Below, one piece after another: positions 12,188 through 23,800 of a DNA stretch of 64,000 nt; the first letter of the stretch is position 1, and every line of letters begins with the position of its first letter. Under the pieces are notes generated by a model. It ran no database searches, had not been told where the DNA came from, and was given only the letters and a program-made list of their open reading frames with translations. This DNA is from Aspidiotus rigidus (Eukaryota > Arthropoda > Insecta > Hemiptera > Diaspididae). The DNA is taken from positions 5,332,001-5,396,000 of the forward strand of contig JAVHKY010000024.1 of the NCBI GenBank assembly GCA_035079385.1. The letters run 5' to 3'. The position numbers and the translations under genes were made by a program.

Positions 12188-13107
12188 TCCTGGCCGTTCA
12201 CCGGAAGTGTCGCTCAAATGTCAAATCAGACTTGACAGTGAGAGTCGCTTCAGGTGGCCTGGTATATGAAGTCTTCTGTTTTCTCAAGTCTGTAAGATTT
12301 TTGAACAAAATAATTTGAAACAGCGTACGCCATACAGCAATATTATTTGAAACAGTCGTTGATTACCATTACCGGTCCAAAAGGTTGAAGTGGTCAAGGG
12401 GTCACGACTGGTATGACAGTTATTCTAAAAAATGATTTGGTCAATCGGTTTTGTGGTTATTCGGGCAGGACAGCGCTAGCGTCGCGCTGCATTTTTACCA
12501 AGCGGGGAGGAATTGAAAGTGGAAGCTAAACTTTGGCGGTATACAGGGGGGGGGGATGAAGAGATCAAAATAGCACTTGAATGAAGCAGATTTGGCTTCC
12601 GGACATCCCATAGAAGATGTTCACAAATAAAAATTCTACAAATTTGATATGAGATGACAAAATCTTCAATTCTCCTTCATTCAAGAGTTATTCCAAGTTT
12701 TTCATTTCTCTCTCATTTACCGCCGTAGTTTAGCTCCCGTTTTCAATTTCGGCAAAAATACCATTTTGGGTAAACAAACCACGCGCTTAATTAACAATCC
12801 TAGCGGATGGCCGGCACAAACAATAATTAAACACTCAGAATCCAAATGACAAAAATCAAATGCAATGATCTAGTTCCAAGAAAAATTAGAACTTGAGCAT
12901 CAAAAAATCAATCTAGAAACTTGTGTCTTTCTCAAGATGCAGGAAGAGCCATATTTTCAGATTTAGATTTGGACGCTTACTGCCTTCACTTGGAATCAGG
13001 TCACTGTTGAAAAAAAAGTGAAATATTTAATTTGGTCTGGCAATAAGATATAGGTTGTTATCAGTAGTTTGGTTCCATATCAAGTAACTGTGAACTAAAT
13101 TCTCCTG
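12188..13107. other. intergenic, nothing recognised
   Basis: No exon or repeat family was assigned. The word CAGCGCTAGCGTCGCG near 12471 repeats GCGCTAGCGTCGCG found inside the hAT-like MITE near 10271, and a related word occurs near 14291, suggesting further decayed pieces of that family. A G run lies near 12545. Confidence 0.4.
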
Positions 13108-13343
13108 CATAATTTGGACTGGGCATATTGTAGGTGCGCCAGTGTCAATTCACAAAAATTGATAAGCGGAGTATATTGCAGAGTAATATCTGTAACACGT
13201 ACATGGGGATTTTCAAGTTTTCTTCAAATAACTCAAAACAGAGCGATTTTGAAGGAAAAACACAGAGAACCAAATTGAAAGAGTGAAAAATTTCCTCTCT
13301 GTCGATGCTGGCGCAGCCTACAATAGGCCAGTCCAAATAACTG
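13108..13343. mobile_element. small palindromic element
   Basis: Two arms of about 35 bp, at 13108-13142 and 13308-13343, are inverted copies with a few mismatches; both contain TTTGGACTGG and a CTATTGTAGG-like word. The 165 bp between them shows no gene. It looks like a decayed MITE; the target duplication is not clear. Confidence 0.6.
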
Positions 13344-14016
13344 ACTGAAACGTGCACTGAACAAAATTAATGGGCTCTATTCATTGACGTGTACCATTGT
13401 ACAAGATACTAGCGCTATCCGGTCCAAATGACAGCTCATGTCTCTTGTGCTGTAGCCCCTTTGCAATTGGAGTAACTGTAGTATACAAGGGCCTTCTCTC
13501 ACATTTAGTTAATAGTGATGGGTGGGTCACTTATGGAGACGATGGATTTTTTGTTTTTTCTCACAACCAGTAGTTTTGCTGCCGGAGGAAATGCCGGTAT
13601 TATTCATGACAACGTGGTCCTTAGCATGTTATTTAAAATTTTTGAAAACTCCTTTTGATTGAATCAAATGTTCAATTAAATAAAATAATCAATTTTTCCC
13701 GATCATCAACAACTAAATTATAAATAATATTGATATTTTGCAATTTTTTCTCATTAGCGATGTATCGGTCTAAATTTGTCAGCCGTATAAATGAATTATC
13801 TTCAATCTTTTTTAAATAGGAGATTATCTACATCTTCGCTTATATCTACAAAAAGGGATATTTTGGGAACAAAATTACAATTATTTTGTCCTGTGAAAAA
13901 TATCTCGGAAACTGTCTTTTTAAGAACAAGACGATAATGATGACATTTAATTGAAATGGTACCTACCAGGCAGCCATCTACTCTCTACTATCAAATCAAT
14001 AGACAACAATTGATTC

Positions 14017-14047
<31 letters not shown>

Positions 14048-16819
14048 AGAGCAAAAATATTGGGTAGGGTTAAAAATTTTGTTTCCATGACCATATGCAA
14101 TATTTGTAGACCCTTAGTCATAAAGACTTTTACTCCAGATGGAAACCACGCCTTACTGGCTAGAAAAAAACTATTTAAGAAATTTAGATTTTGGAAGAAT
14201 CAAACACCAAACGACACAATTTTGACTCTTACGCCAATATATGAACTTCAATAATTGTTTACAATTCGCATCAGGACGCTCCTGTAGACGCGCTAGTGTT
14301 GCGTACCATTGGGTTAACAAGGAATTTTTCACATAAGAACATGTACATAGAATCGACTCGACCTTTGTCAATATCAATTTTTACGAAAAACTGAAGAGAA
14401 CAAAAGTGTCAGCATTTATAATTTCCTTTCAGATAAATCAAATTGTAAATGTTTTTGATGACATTTTTTGAACCGTCACCCAATGGTCCACCTAAACCAA
14501 TAACCAAGCTGCATTTTACTAATCCGCTAGAGAGCGACTCCTTTATGTCCTGACGCAAATAGAGGAAGATAAGAGGGTTTTGTATTTCTCAAATTTCTGA
14601 TTAATATTGTAAGTAATTATTTACGGATTAAGGAACGCCCTTTAGTTTTGGAACTTGAATTGGGATTTCAAACAACACGGTTAAAATATTAGTCACACTC
14701 TGAAGAACTCGAAATATAAATCATTTTACCGCAACCAAACGTCTCTTCCAGAGAACAAGATCGAGGGTGAACACGGTGGCGCAATGATTGTTTCTCGAAA
14801 GAAGAAAATAATGATGTTTAGTAGTGCAGTAATTAACCTGATCGACCAAACTAAAAAAAAAAAGTTTGTCATCATCTTAGTGTATATGAAGAAAAAATGA
14901 ACGTTTCTTGACAAAAAATACCAATCGACCTTGAAAAAGTACTTTCAGAACTGAATGAACGTGTGCCATTTAGCCACCCGCTATGTCCCAACATGACGTC
15001 TGTTAATGATGACGTGCTTGTCATTGCTCACTATGGGTTCTCTTCACAATCGATGAACAATATAATTTTCAAATATTCTGACTCATACTAGGCTATTCGT
15101 TTCTACGAGTATAATTACAAGAGAGCGATGCTCCGCAATAAAAACCATTTCTTCTAAAAAAATTCTATACGTAGATACTGGACGTCCTCTTGACGTGCGG
15201 GAGAATTCTGAGCATTTCTCAACTTTGATCTCACGAATACGAAACCAATATTCTAACGTTAACCTCGGGGCTGATTGATAGAAAGCGAACGAAATTTTCA
15301 AAATTAACTATGAGCATGGAAAAGTATACAGAACTGGTTAAATATATTCTTTACTGTCAATATCTAGCGAACGGGCTTTGTAAGTTTTTTGGAATTGATT
15401 GACGTTAACCACTTACAAATTAGAAATACTTTGCTTCTCGATAATCTATGGACGTATTCAGATACTCACATCCTCTGGATATTTCCTGGAACGATTAACC
15501 CGTCTGTGGTGCGAATGATGTAGGCCTAAAGCGGGTTGCTCGCTGTAACAAGAGCAGCACAGTAGGGAAAGTATGGACGCTCTTCTTCGTCCCTCGGTCA
15601 AAGATTACCTACGCGTAATACCTATGCTAATGGTCACTGGTACAGGTCGGCCTAGTTTTGCGAACGCTGGTGTTGTTCGTATTACGTATCCATCACCCAG
15701 TTACTGTGGCGGTGACCGAACCAAATTTCTTAATCCTCGCGCCCGCCAATTGGAGAACATACCAATGTGCCGCGTAATACTGCGGAGTAAATAGAAGGAA
15801 ACGGAAACCGAGGCCAAATAGAACTTATAACCAGTCGAACGAACTAAAAAGCGAATAACGTGTCTTCAGGAATGAACTCGTACATGATACCCACGAGAGA
15901 AGATTCGAAGCATCCAATATCTGGGAAACAAGGCTGTCAGAGTGCCTATTTCTGTATACTCGAGGAGGATGATACTGTTTTAATACTAATTTACCTGTTC
16001 ACTTTCTACAGAAAGAAGAATTACGTAATTGGCTGTTGTTCTTTTTTTTTTTTATTATTCTAAAACGGTTCGTCGTCGCGTCGTTCGATAAACTGCGCCG
16101 TAGGTATGTACGTATAAGTTCAATATGTCGCAAACTTTCCCCTCTGATATCGTGAATTTTTTTTTCTGTTATTTCCTACATTTTTTCTCTCTTTCTCTCG
16201 TGTTTACGCGCGTCTCTTCTCGCGACCAAAATACCGCGAAAATCTCGTATTCGCGATCACGAGTAGGTGACATAGTTACGGTACCAGTTTGACAGTGATA
16301 AACAGAATTTGTGGGACGTATTAAAGAAACCGCCGCGCTGTGCGTCGAGCTGACGTAAAATTTTGTCGCTGTAGTCTCTCGTTAAATTCGAATAAAAAAA
16401 CGTGGATACTTTTGAAAGTATAGAAACCGACTGACAATAGGTGAAGACCTAGACCCGAGAGCACATTGTACTGTTCATTTAACTGTAATTAACGATGCAG
16501 TAAATACTGCGTTTACCTTCGCTTCAAGAGTACCTCATCAGTCGCCAATAAGGTAATATAAAGTCTATTAGAGACTATAGACAGTATATCGAAGAGTACC
16601 TATAAATCGAACTATCAAGTGTACATTGTGGAGGTTTACATAATTTTTATTTGTAGTTGCGGATTTCAAAATCTCTCTATGCTTGCTCTTTTCCCATCCT
16701 CAAATGAGTCATTTTAACAAGAAGACTTTTTTGCAGAGAGAACCCTTGAAGTCTTCGCTTGGCATGAGATAAACAGAATTTGAGATAAAAAAAAAAGCTT
16801 TCTGCGAGGATATAATTTT
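13344..16819. other. intergenic with a long A run
   Basis: No exon was recognised. A run of 27 A occupies 14017-14043 and could be the tail of a retroposed sequence, but nothing recognisable precedes it. Sequence from about 16060 to 16400 is richer in CpG than its surroundings and might be a promoter or 5' non-coding exon of the gene starting at 20788; that is only a guess. Confidence 0.4.
14017..14043. repeat. poly(A) run, 27 bp
   Basis: An uninterrupted homopolymer of 27 A, longer than other A runs in the window. Possibly the 3' end of an old retroposon on the + strand, though no element body could be identified upstream. Confidence 0.9.
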
Positions 16820-17369
16820 TCAAGTGCCAAATCTGGTGTTGTCGCCAGTCAGTAAAATTCTTTCGTTCAATCCTCCCTCAGTCTGTCTTATTCGTAACCA
16901 GAAGTCAAAATTATAGATTGAGAAGGAACGCGGAGGGAGCACGCTCAGTTTCGCTCTGACAGACAATAAATCTTGATTAGGGACGAAGGCCTGAGCCACA
17001 GGGCCATGTACGGAAACAAATCCCATAATTTGGAGAGCTACGAGGGCTTGCGTCGCAGTGCCTCTTACAGACACAAATTCCTGTGTGCAGAGGAGAGAAG
17101 GGCTTCGGCCTCGGATCCTTGTGCGAATTAGTAAAAGGATATGAAAAAAACTCGTAGTTTACTTCGTTCGCTGCTCGCGAGTTATCTTTCATTAACTTCA
17201 TTAATTGAGGCGAACAGGGAACCTTTTTTATGGGAGAATATACGGATTTTGATATCTCGTAGTATTCATTTGAATATTTTATTCAATAAGTCAGCATTTC
17301 GTTCGTTTGAGTATGAAACAGTCGTTGAACTTTGTTCCAGAGCACTTTAAGATTGAGTTCTTTAGCAGA

Positions 17370-18600
17370 TCCATATTACTCAAGATAGAAATTTTTCCAA
17401 GTCTCATAGTCATACATAGAGGTCGAAGGTTGAAATTTTTACAAGTCCCTAAAATAGGTCAGAACCAACTACACCAAGAAACTTATGGGTTCTTTAACGA
17501 CGGGTGGCAGGGAACACTTGTTTTATGAGGCGCGTGGGGTCTAAAAAATGTTGACGTACCAGATCTATGACGTCATCAAATTGTGATATCACGGCCCGAA
17601 CTTTGGAGCTATACATAAAGGAGAGGGGGACTTGAAAAATTCCTATCCTCCAAGCTGTGCATGATTCGACCTCCGAGCTATAAGTGATAGGAGGGGGACT
17701 TAGAATACCTTAGAAGGATGTTCTGAATCTCTACGGTGTTTGAAGCACTGCACATCTGGCTCATTCAAGGGGCAACGTCAATCGGTGTATGAAACATTGC
17801 ATATCTAGTAACTCGAAGGGGCTATATTTCAGCCTATATACACCGACCACCGAACTATATATGATAGGAGAGAAGGACGGGGACTTGGAAAACTCATGGG
17901 TTCTTTAACATAGTTGAACGAGGGGTGGCAGGGACCTGTTTTATGGGGCACGTAGGATCTGAAAAAAAGTTCGTGTACCAGATCTATGACGTCATCAAAT
18001 TGTGACGTCACAGGCCCGAACTTTGGAGCTATATATCATAGGAGAGGACTTAAAAAAATGCCGACCTCCAAGCTATGTTTGATGAGGGAGAGACTTAGAA
18101 TGCTTTAGAAGGACGTTCTGAGTCTTATGGTGTTTGAAGCGTTGCATATTTGGCTCATTTAAGGGCCAAGTCAAATGGTGTATGGAACATTGAATATCTA
18201 GTTACTCGAGGGCTGTATTTTAGTATTTTAGAATATATGCGCCGACCACCGAGCTATGTATGATGGGAAGGGGCTTTGGAAAATTTTTGAGCTCTGAGCT
18301 TTGCCGGCTGGCTGGACGGCGGACGTTTTTTCCGAAAAACCCCTCGATAAACAGATTCCTTACCAACAGTCGACATTTTTCAGAGTCTCTAATGTAAATT
18401 AAATCCCTCGCTCCCTCGGCAATTAAAATTGAGCCGGACGAGTAGGTTTCTCCTGGGAAAACGCCCAAGGGACAAGACCATGACTTCGGCTCAGAATGGA
18501 AAATTTTTCAAGTCTCACTAGTCACTCAAGAGACAAAATTTTTTCTAGTCCCCAAGATAGGTCAGAGTCCTCGCCTCCGCGGGAATCACAATTTTCAAGA
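17370..18600. repeat. tandem duplication of about 411 bp and related repeats
   Basis: Two adjacent diverged copies, about 17482-17892 and 17893-18300. Both begin CT.ATGGGTTCTTTAAC and pass in the same order through ACCAGATCTATGACGTCATC, CCCGAACTTTGGAGCTATA, a TTAGAA.G..GTTCTGA word and a CACCGA.CTAT word. On both sides (about 17370-17460 and 18490-18570) are shorter pieces with the word AAATTTTT.CAAGTC that also makes up minisatellites at 32.7 and 41.8 kb. No coding role is evident. Confidence 0.8.
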
Positions 18601-20745
18601 AGAACGAAAGATGACAAAGGTTGGACACCCTCCCCGCAGAACAGGTTCAAAATGTGATAAAATCCTATCAACTCAGTTTGATGATCTTTAGAATGGGTGC
18701 GCAAGGTGTTTTAGCGATTAGGCAACCATCTTTCTTGATCTTTATTCGTAAGCAGTAATTCAGGGGTAAATTTGAGAAGCAAAGCTATTGCGTTTACATT
18801 GGGTGTACTTGGACAAACGTTTGCGTCCAAATTATGACGTCATCAGTGCTTGAAAACATTTCTAGCTTGAATCTCTATAGAGGAGAGACTTTAGAAAATG
18901 CCGAGTTTTTATATTTGAGAGAAAGGTACTTAGTTTCGTGGGAAGTGTTCTTAGATTCAAAGGAAATTTCTACCTCTGAGCTCTAAAAAGAGAAGAGGAC
19001 TAGGAAAAATTTCGAGCTTGAGCTCTGTCTAAACAAAAAACGACTGAGAGATGGAAAACTATTGGCCTAGTTTCTGTTTGAGGGAAAGAAGGGGTGGTAA
19101 TATTAAAGAGCTATTCCTCCATACCGTTGGGAAAAAACTATCAATTGAAATATCAATGTAAGACAATCGCATTAAGAGTAACCTATTTAAGCTCTTGTAA
19201 TCTTCCAGTGTATTTATGAATAAGTTAGGGTTGGATGGGTTTGTCCGTGCAACGCGTCCTACCGATCATCTAAATACATTTTTTCGCCAACTGACTACGA
19301 TACAACTTCTGGCTTCCTTAAGGATTTCATAGAGAATCTAGTGAAAAGCCTACAGAAAGATGAAAGTCTTCTATTCAATAGAAGCGCTCGAGAGACCAGT
19401 CAACATATGTACCCCCTCCTCATGTAGCACCAGACCAGGAAACTTCCAATATAGAAAATCAACAATATTTCTGACAACCCATCCTTCGTCACTTAGGTAT
19501 GTAGTATGTGGGATTCAGTAGGCAGGATTCCATACCGTCGCTCTCTCTGTTTCCCTTATAACAACTGACTTGGAATATTGGACTACGACAATATAAAGAT
19601 TTTTTGCCCTTATTGGCGTGAGAATTCAGACATTTGCTTTAATGAACCATGAAAATTGATGATTTCGATTAGGCCAGTTCTCACTTGGATCCTCTCGATT
19701 ATTAATGAACAATTCTAATAGATGAAAGTATCGTACTTCATACATCTCATACTACAGCTTCAAATTACATTATTATGATTATAAAACGATTGTCGAATAG
19801 TTTTGGCACCTATCTTTTAAAATATACCGTACATCGAACAGATTTGATTATTCATTCTCGTTCGCTATCTCTCGACCTTCTACGCAACCATTGACCGATC
19901 CCGTCATTGATTTTTCTCGTCAATTACCCGGCACTCTCGTATTGCATACACGTAAGACTCATCTTCGCGGAAATTACACGCTGCCACACTGTGTGAAGAC
20001 AAGTGTGAGACCGTAAACGTGCGTCGTAATTGTAGCGTCGCGTCGTCGCACACTATCCTATAAGCACAGTAAAGAAAACCGGTTACAAAGAACGAGTAGA
20101 AATCGATTGTGGGTGTCAATTTTTTTCCCTATTCATCTTTTCCTCTATTTATCGATCGTTCGATTGGAAAGAAAAAGGTACATAGTATACGTACATGAAA
20201 TTTATAGACTCTTGTACACAGCCACGTGCTCGCAACTCATTATTCACCAATATGGACATCCGATGCTCGTTCATAGACACAGCAAACTATTCATGGGAGC
20301 AGTCAGTTGTCTGGAAAAAAATGCAACTCGCTTGACCCGCCAATGACTCTCTATTAATTGCTTTAAGGAAACCGGATTCTGTGAATTCCGTACACAATGA
20401 AGATTAATTGCTACGATCGTCGACTGCATGAAGTGTACACGCGCGTCAATATATGCACGCGAATAATTTGTATCTAACCAAATTATCGAATTAGAGTTTT
20501 CCTTTTTGGTAATCGTACTTACCTGGGTATACCTATAGGTCTTACTTTCTTCTGCACATATTGAAAGAGTCGCAAAATGCTTCTGGTACCTAGTTAATTA
20601 TCTCGAGCAAACGAGTAAAATGCCTTTTAGAATTCGTGGTACGTCGTGTATGCAGTAAATTTATGTCATAATTCATGAGTAATAGAGTATCTATTTCTAC
20701 GTGGAAGGAAGCGTATAACGCGCTAATAAATATTTATTATTTATG
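18601..20745. other. region upstream of the chitin-binding gene
   Basis: No coding exon was recognised. Since the first coding exon appears to have a 3' splice acceptor in front of it, one or more 5' non-coding exons and the promoter should lie here or further upstream; I could not locate them. Confidence 0.35.
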
Positions 20746-20752
20746 ATTTCAG

Positions 20753-20833
20753 GTATAGCATATCAAATTGTACCAGATGCGTGAACCATGGAGGTTCGTT
20801 TCTGTCGGAGTAAATGCATCGTTGCATTTGTTG
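20753..20833 (+). CDS. exon with start codon of the chitin-binding protein
   Basis: ATG at 20788 in the context accATGG, with Kozak-like A at -3 and G at +4. Fifteen codons plus one base run to the donor GTAAGT at 20834. An acceptor-like ATTTCAG ends at 20752, so 20753-20787 is probably 5' untranslated and an upstream non-coding exon is likely. It encodes the basic part of the signal peptide and the beginning of its hydrophobic core. Confidence 0.8.
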
Positions 20834-23800
20834 GTAAGTTGAATTGTATCTTTTGCACGTGTATTGGCTTTTTCGTATTCGAGGTATAGGGACTCTAAAC
20901 AAACACCGCCCGCTTTCCTATGGTCTCTTTAAAGACAGAACGTAGAGAGGTCATATTTGAAGGAAACATTACAAATTCTCGACGCGATCGTAGTTTAGCT
21001 TCTCAGCTTATCTTCAAGGAAGAAGAGAAATTGTTATCCAGTATCTACAGTGCGCGAGAACATACATTAGTGGCGGTCGTATGCTCCTTGTTGTACAACA
21101 CTTTTTGAGGAATTGAAAAAATCAATTGAAGTTCGAAGAGATTTTCAAAGCTTTAATAATGGACAGCTTTGAACTGTGGATATACTTGACTGCTTCGCGA
21201 AAAAAACTTTAAGCTAAAAATCTCTCTTCATTTGGTTCGTACAGTTACAAATTCTCCTTTGCCTTGAAAACACAGAGACATAGAAAGGAAAATCCTACCA
21301 GGTTCCTCTAATATTTGAAATTTCAACAAAAAATCTGCCTATATGGAAATATTCTCCCCCCCCCGGGGGGCTCATACTCAATAAAGTTCAGAAAAACAGT
21401 GTTTTTGCTTCTGATTGGTTAATTTGAAAATTTGATAATCATCTTCGCGCTGAAAAAAATCAACGGTTTTTAAGATCGAGAGTTGTAAAAAAATTTAGCG
21501 TTCCATACTTTACCTACTGTATCCAGTTTTTTGGGAGAGGGGAAGTGAGGTAGGAGATTTTTGTGACAATTATATACGTGTCCCAGTCAGAGAATGAGAG
21601 TGAGACTCAGACCGTCGTCAGGAGTTTCGTCGTCAGTTGATGGTCATGATGTAGTGTAGTCAAGGTATAAGAAAACTTTTTGTAGAATAAATTAAATTAT
21701 ATTTTTTTGATAAATTTCTTTTTGTCTTTGATAAATAATTTTTTCCAATGTTTGGTTTTTTGTTTGATATTTTTCATCAAAAATGGAAAAATCATTGAAT
21801 TTTTTTCCGACTAATATAGTGATGAAAAAAATTTACGAAAGAAATGAATGAAACAACCAACTCATCTAAAACGGTGTCCCCCAGGGAGAAGTATGGAGTT
21901 TTCCTCCCTCCCTAATTGCTATAAATGATCTAACAGACAGTTTCAGTTTTTCCTTGTGGAAGACTTAGATATCTTCGCACCAACCTTTCAACATGCAACA
22001 AGTAGTAAGACTACTCTCAACTACACTTGACAAACTCCAAATAGTCATCTGATCTTGGATTTTAATTTCCGAACAAGAGAATTGTTATCCTATAATATAC
22101 ATGACTCAAAAACACCTGACTAGAAGAGAAAAGATCGAGCTCGAATTTGGACATCCGAGATGAGAGAACCCAAAGGAGAATCAATAGGGAAACCAACCTC
22201 CTTAGGGAACTCGGAAAATTTCCCATAAAATTTACAGAAATTGGGAGACCAAAGATATGAAGTAAATTGAAAAATTCTCGTTTGAGTATCCCTCCCTTCG
22301 GTGTATGTCCAGGTATAATTTAAAAAATCGTATCGATTTTCTCCGTACGGGTTGTAATCGCAAACTTCTCGTCCAACTCTACAATAGTCCAATCCGTTCC
22401 CAACTTTTTTACGGTGCTCCGGGTTACACCCCCTTTAACAAACGACCTTGAAATTGCAGGACTCAACTCAACCTTTTGGGTTTAGACTGGCCCTTCGCGC
22501 ACTACGCACGATCCCTGCATTCAGCCTATGCACTGAGACAGGTGTTCCTCCTCACTGATACTGTGCTTTTCCATTCATTGCCTCCTTTCTGGCCAAAACA
22601 GATCAATAAAATCTAAATATATATGAAGCAGAAAGTTTGTGTGTTTGTTGATTAGTTAGTTTGTCTGTCCCCGTATACCTCAAAAACCGCCCGACTAATA
22701 CTTTCAAACTTTCAGGATTTATTTGTGTTATTCAGAAATAATTTTCAAAACTTGAAGGGTATTATTTGAAGACTACACGAACACACGAGCGAGACTGTTT
22801 CTCCTGGTTTCATCCTCCGTTCCTTTCTCGATAAGTTTTGCTTTGAACTCTGAAATTTATTTTACGAAACGAAGTTGAAATGTTTGTTAATACCAGTGGA
22901 ATTCTTGATTCTATCTAATGTCGGCTTTTTGTGAATTGTGAAATTTGGAATTGAGTGGAATTATCAAAAAACAGAATTGAACGATTTCATGAGAATACGT
23001 GTACAAAAGAAACGCATTGTGAGTTCTCGTCTGCGCCGCAGGCGAGTGCAAAGCACGAGCACGAGTGCCCTCAGCTGCTCAACCAACAACATTTGGATAG
23101 TACGAAGTATGAGTCAGTGTCAGCGTCATAAGCCTAGCCGCCAAGCCCGCCTAAAGTTTCATCAATTCCCTCGCACAAAGAATTCCCCTTGCTTTTGAAA
23201 CCCTGACTTCAATCGAGACCCCAATCATCTTCATTTAGATTTCGGGTCATATGAGCCCATGGCGTGGTAGACCCAGCAGCTAAACAAGCTACCACCTTCG
23301 CTTGTATCACTGATTATACTCAACTTCCCGCCATGCCACAGACAACAAAAAATATTGCGAACTCTCATCTTAGAGTCTTGAAACGACGAAATTTGAAAAA
23401 AACCTACTTGCAAACAAATTTCTTCGTATCTTATAAACTCCAGATCTCTGGTCAACCTTCTTCTAAAAATCTAGATGCGAAGAAGAGACTGTACCAGACT
23501 GCCATACAATTATTATGCATTCACACTCAATCGGTTGAAACTCTCTACGTCTTTCCTCCACTGTCAGGAAGAAAATCTAAAGGCTGATCACATGTTTACC
23601 GGGCCCTACTTCGATCCTCTACTCGTCCTGCTCCCGGACTCTCAAAAATATCTTTCAAACAACTTTTGATAATATAATGTCGACTCGTGCTCATGAGGAA
23701 AACGTTTCTTTCAATCTCTCTTGTACACTTCAATACCTCCATGTTACCACTTTATTGTATCCATATAGTCCTTTATCTTCCCCCTTCTTCAACCCGCGTT

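Noticed and set aside
20753..20787. Possible upstream coding sequence before the ATG at 20788
   Set aside because: The frame upstream has stops (gtaTAGca...); the ATG has a good context and begins a proper signal peptide.
22615..22740. GTGTGTTTGTTGATTAGTTAG... followed by CCCGTATACCTCAAAAACCG, reminiscent of a widespread insect repeat
   Set aside because: I could not define ends or a family from this one copy.
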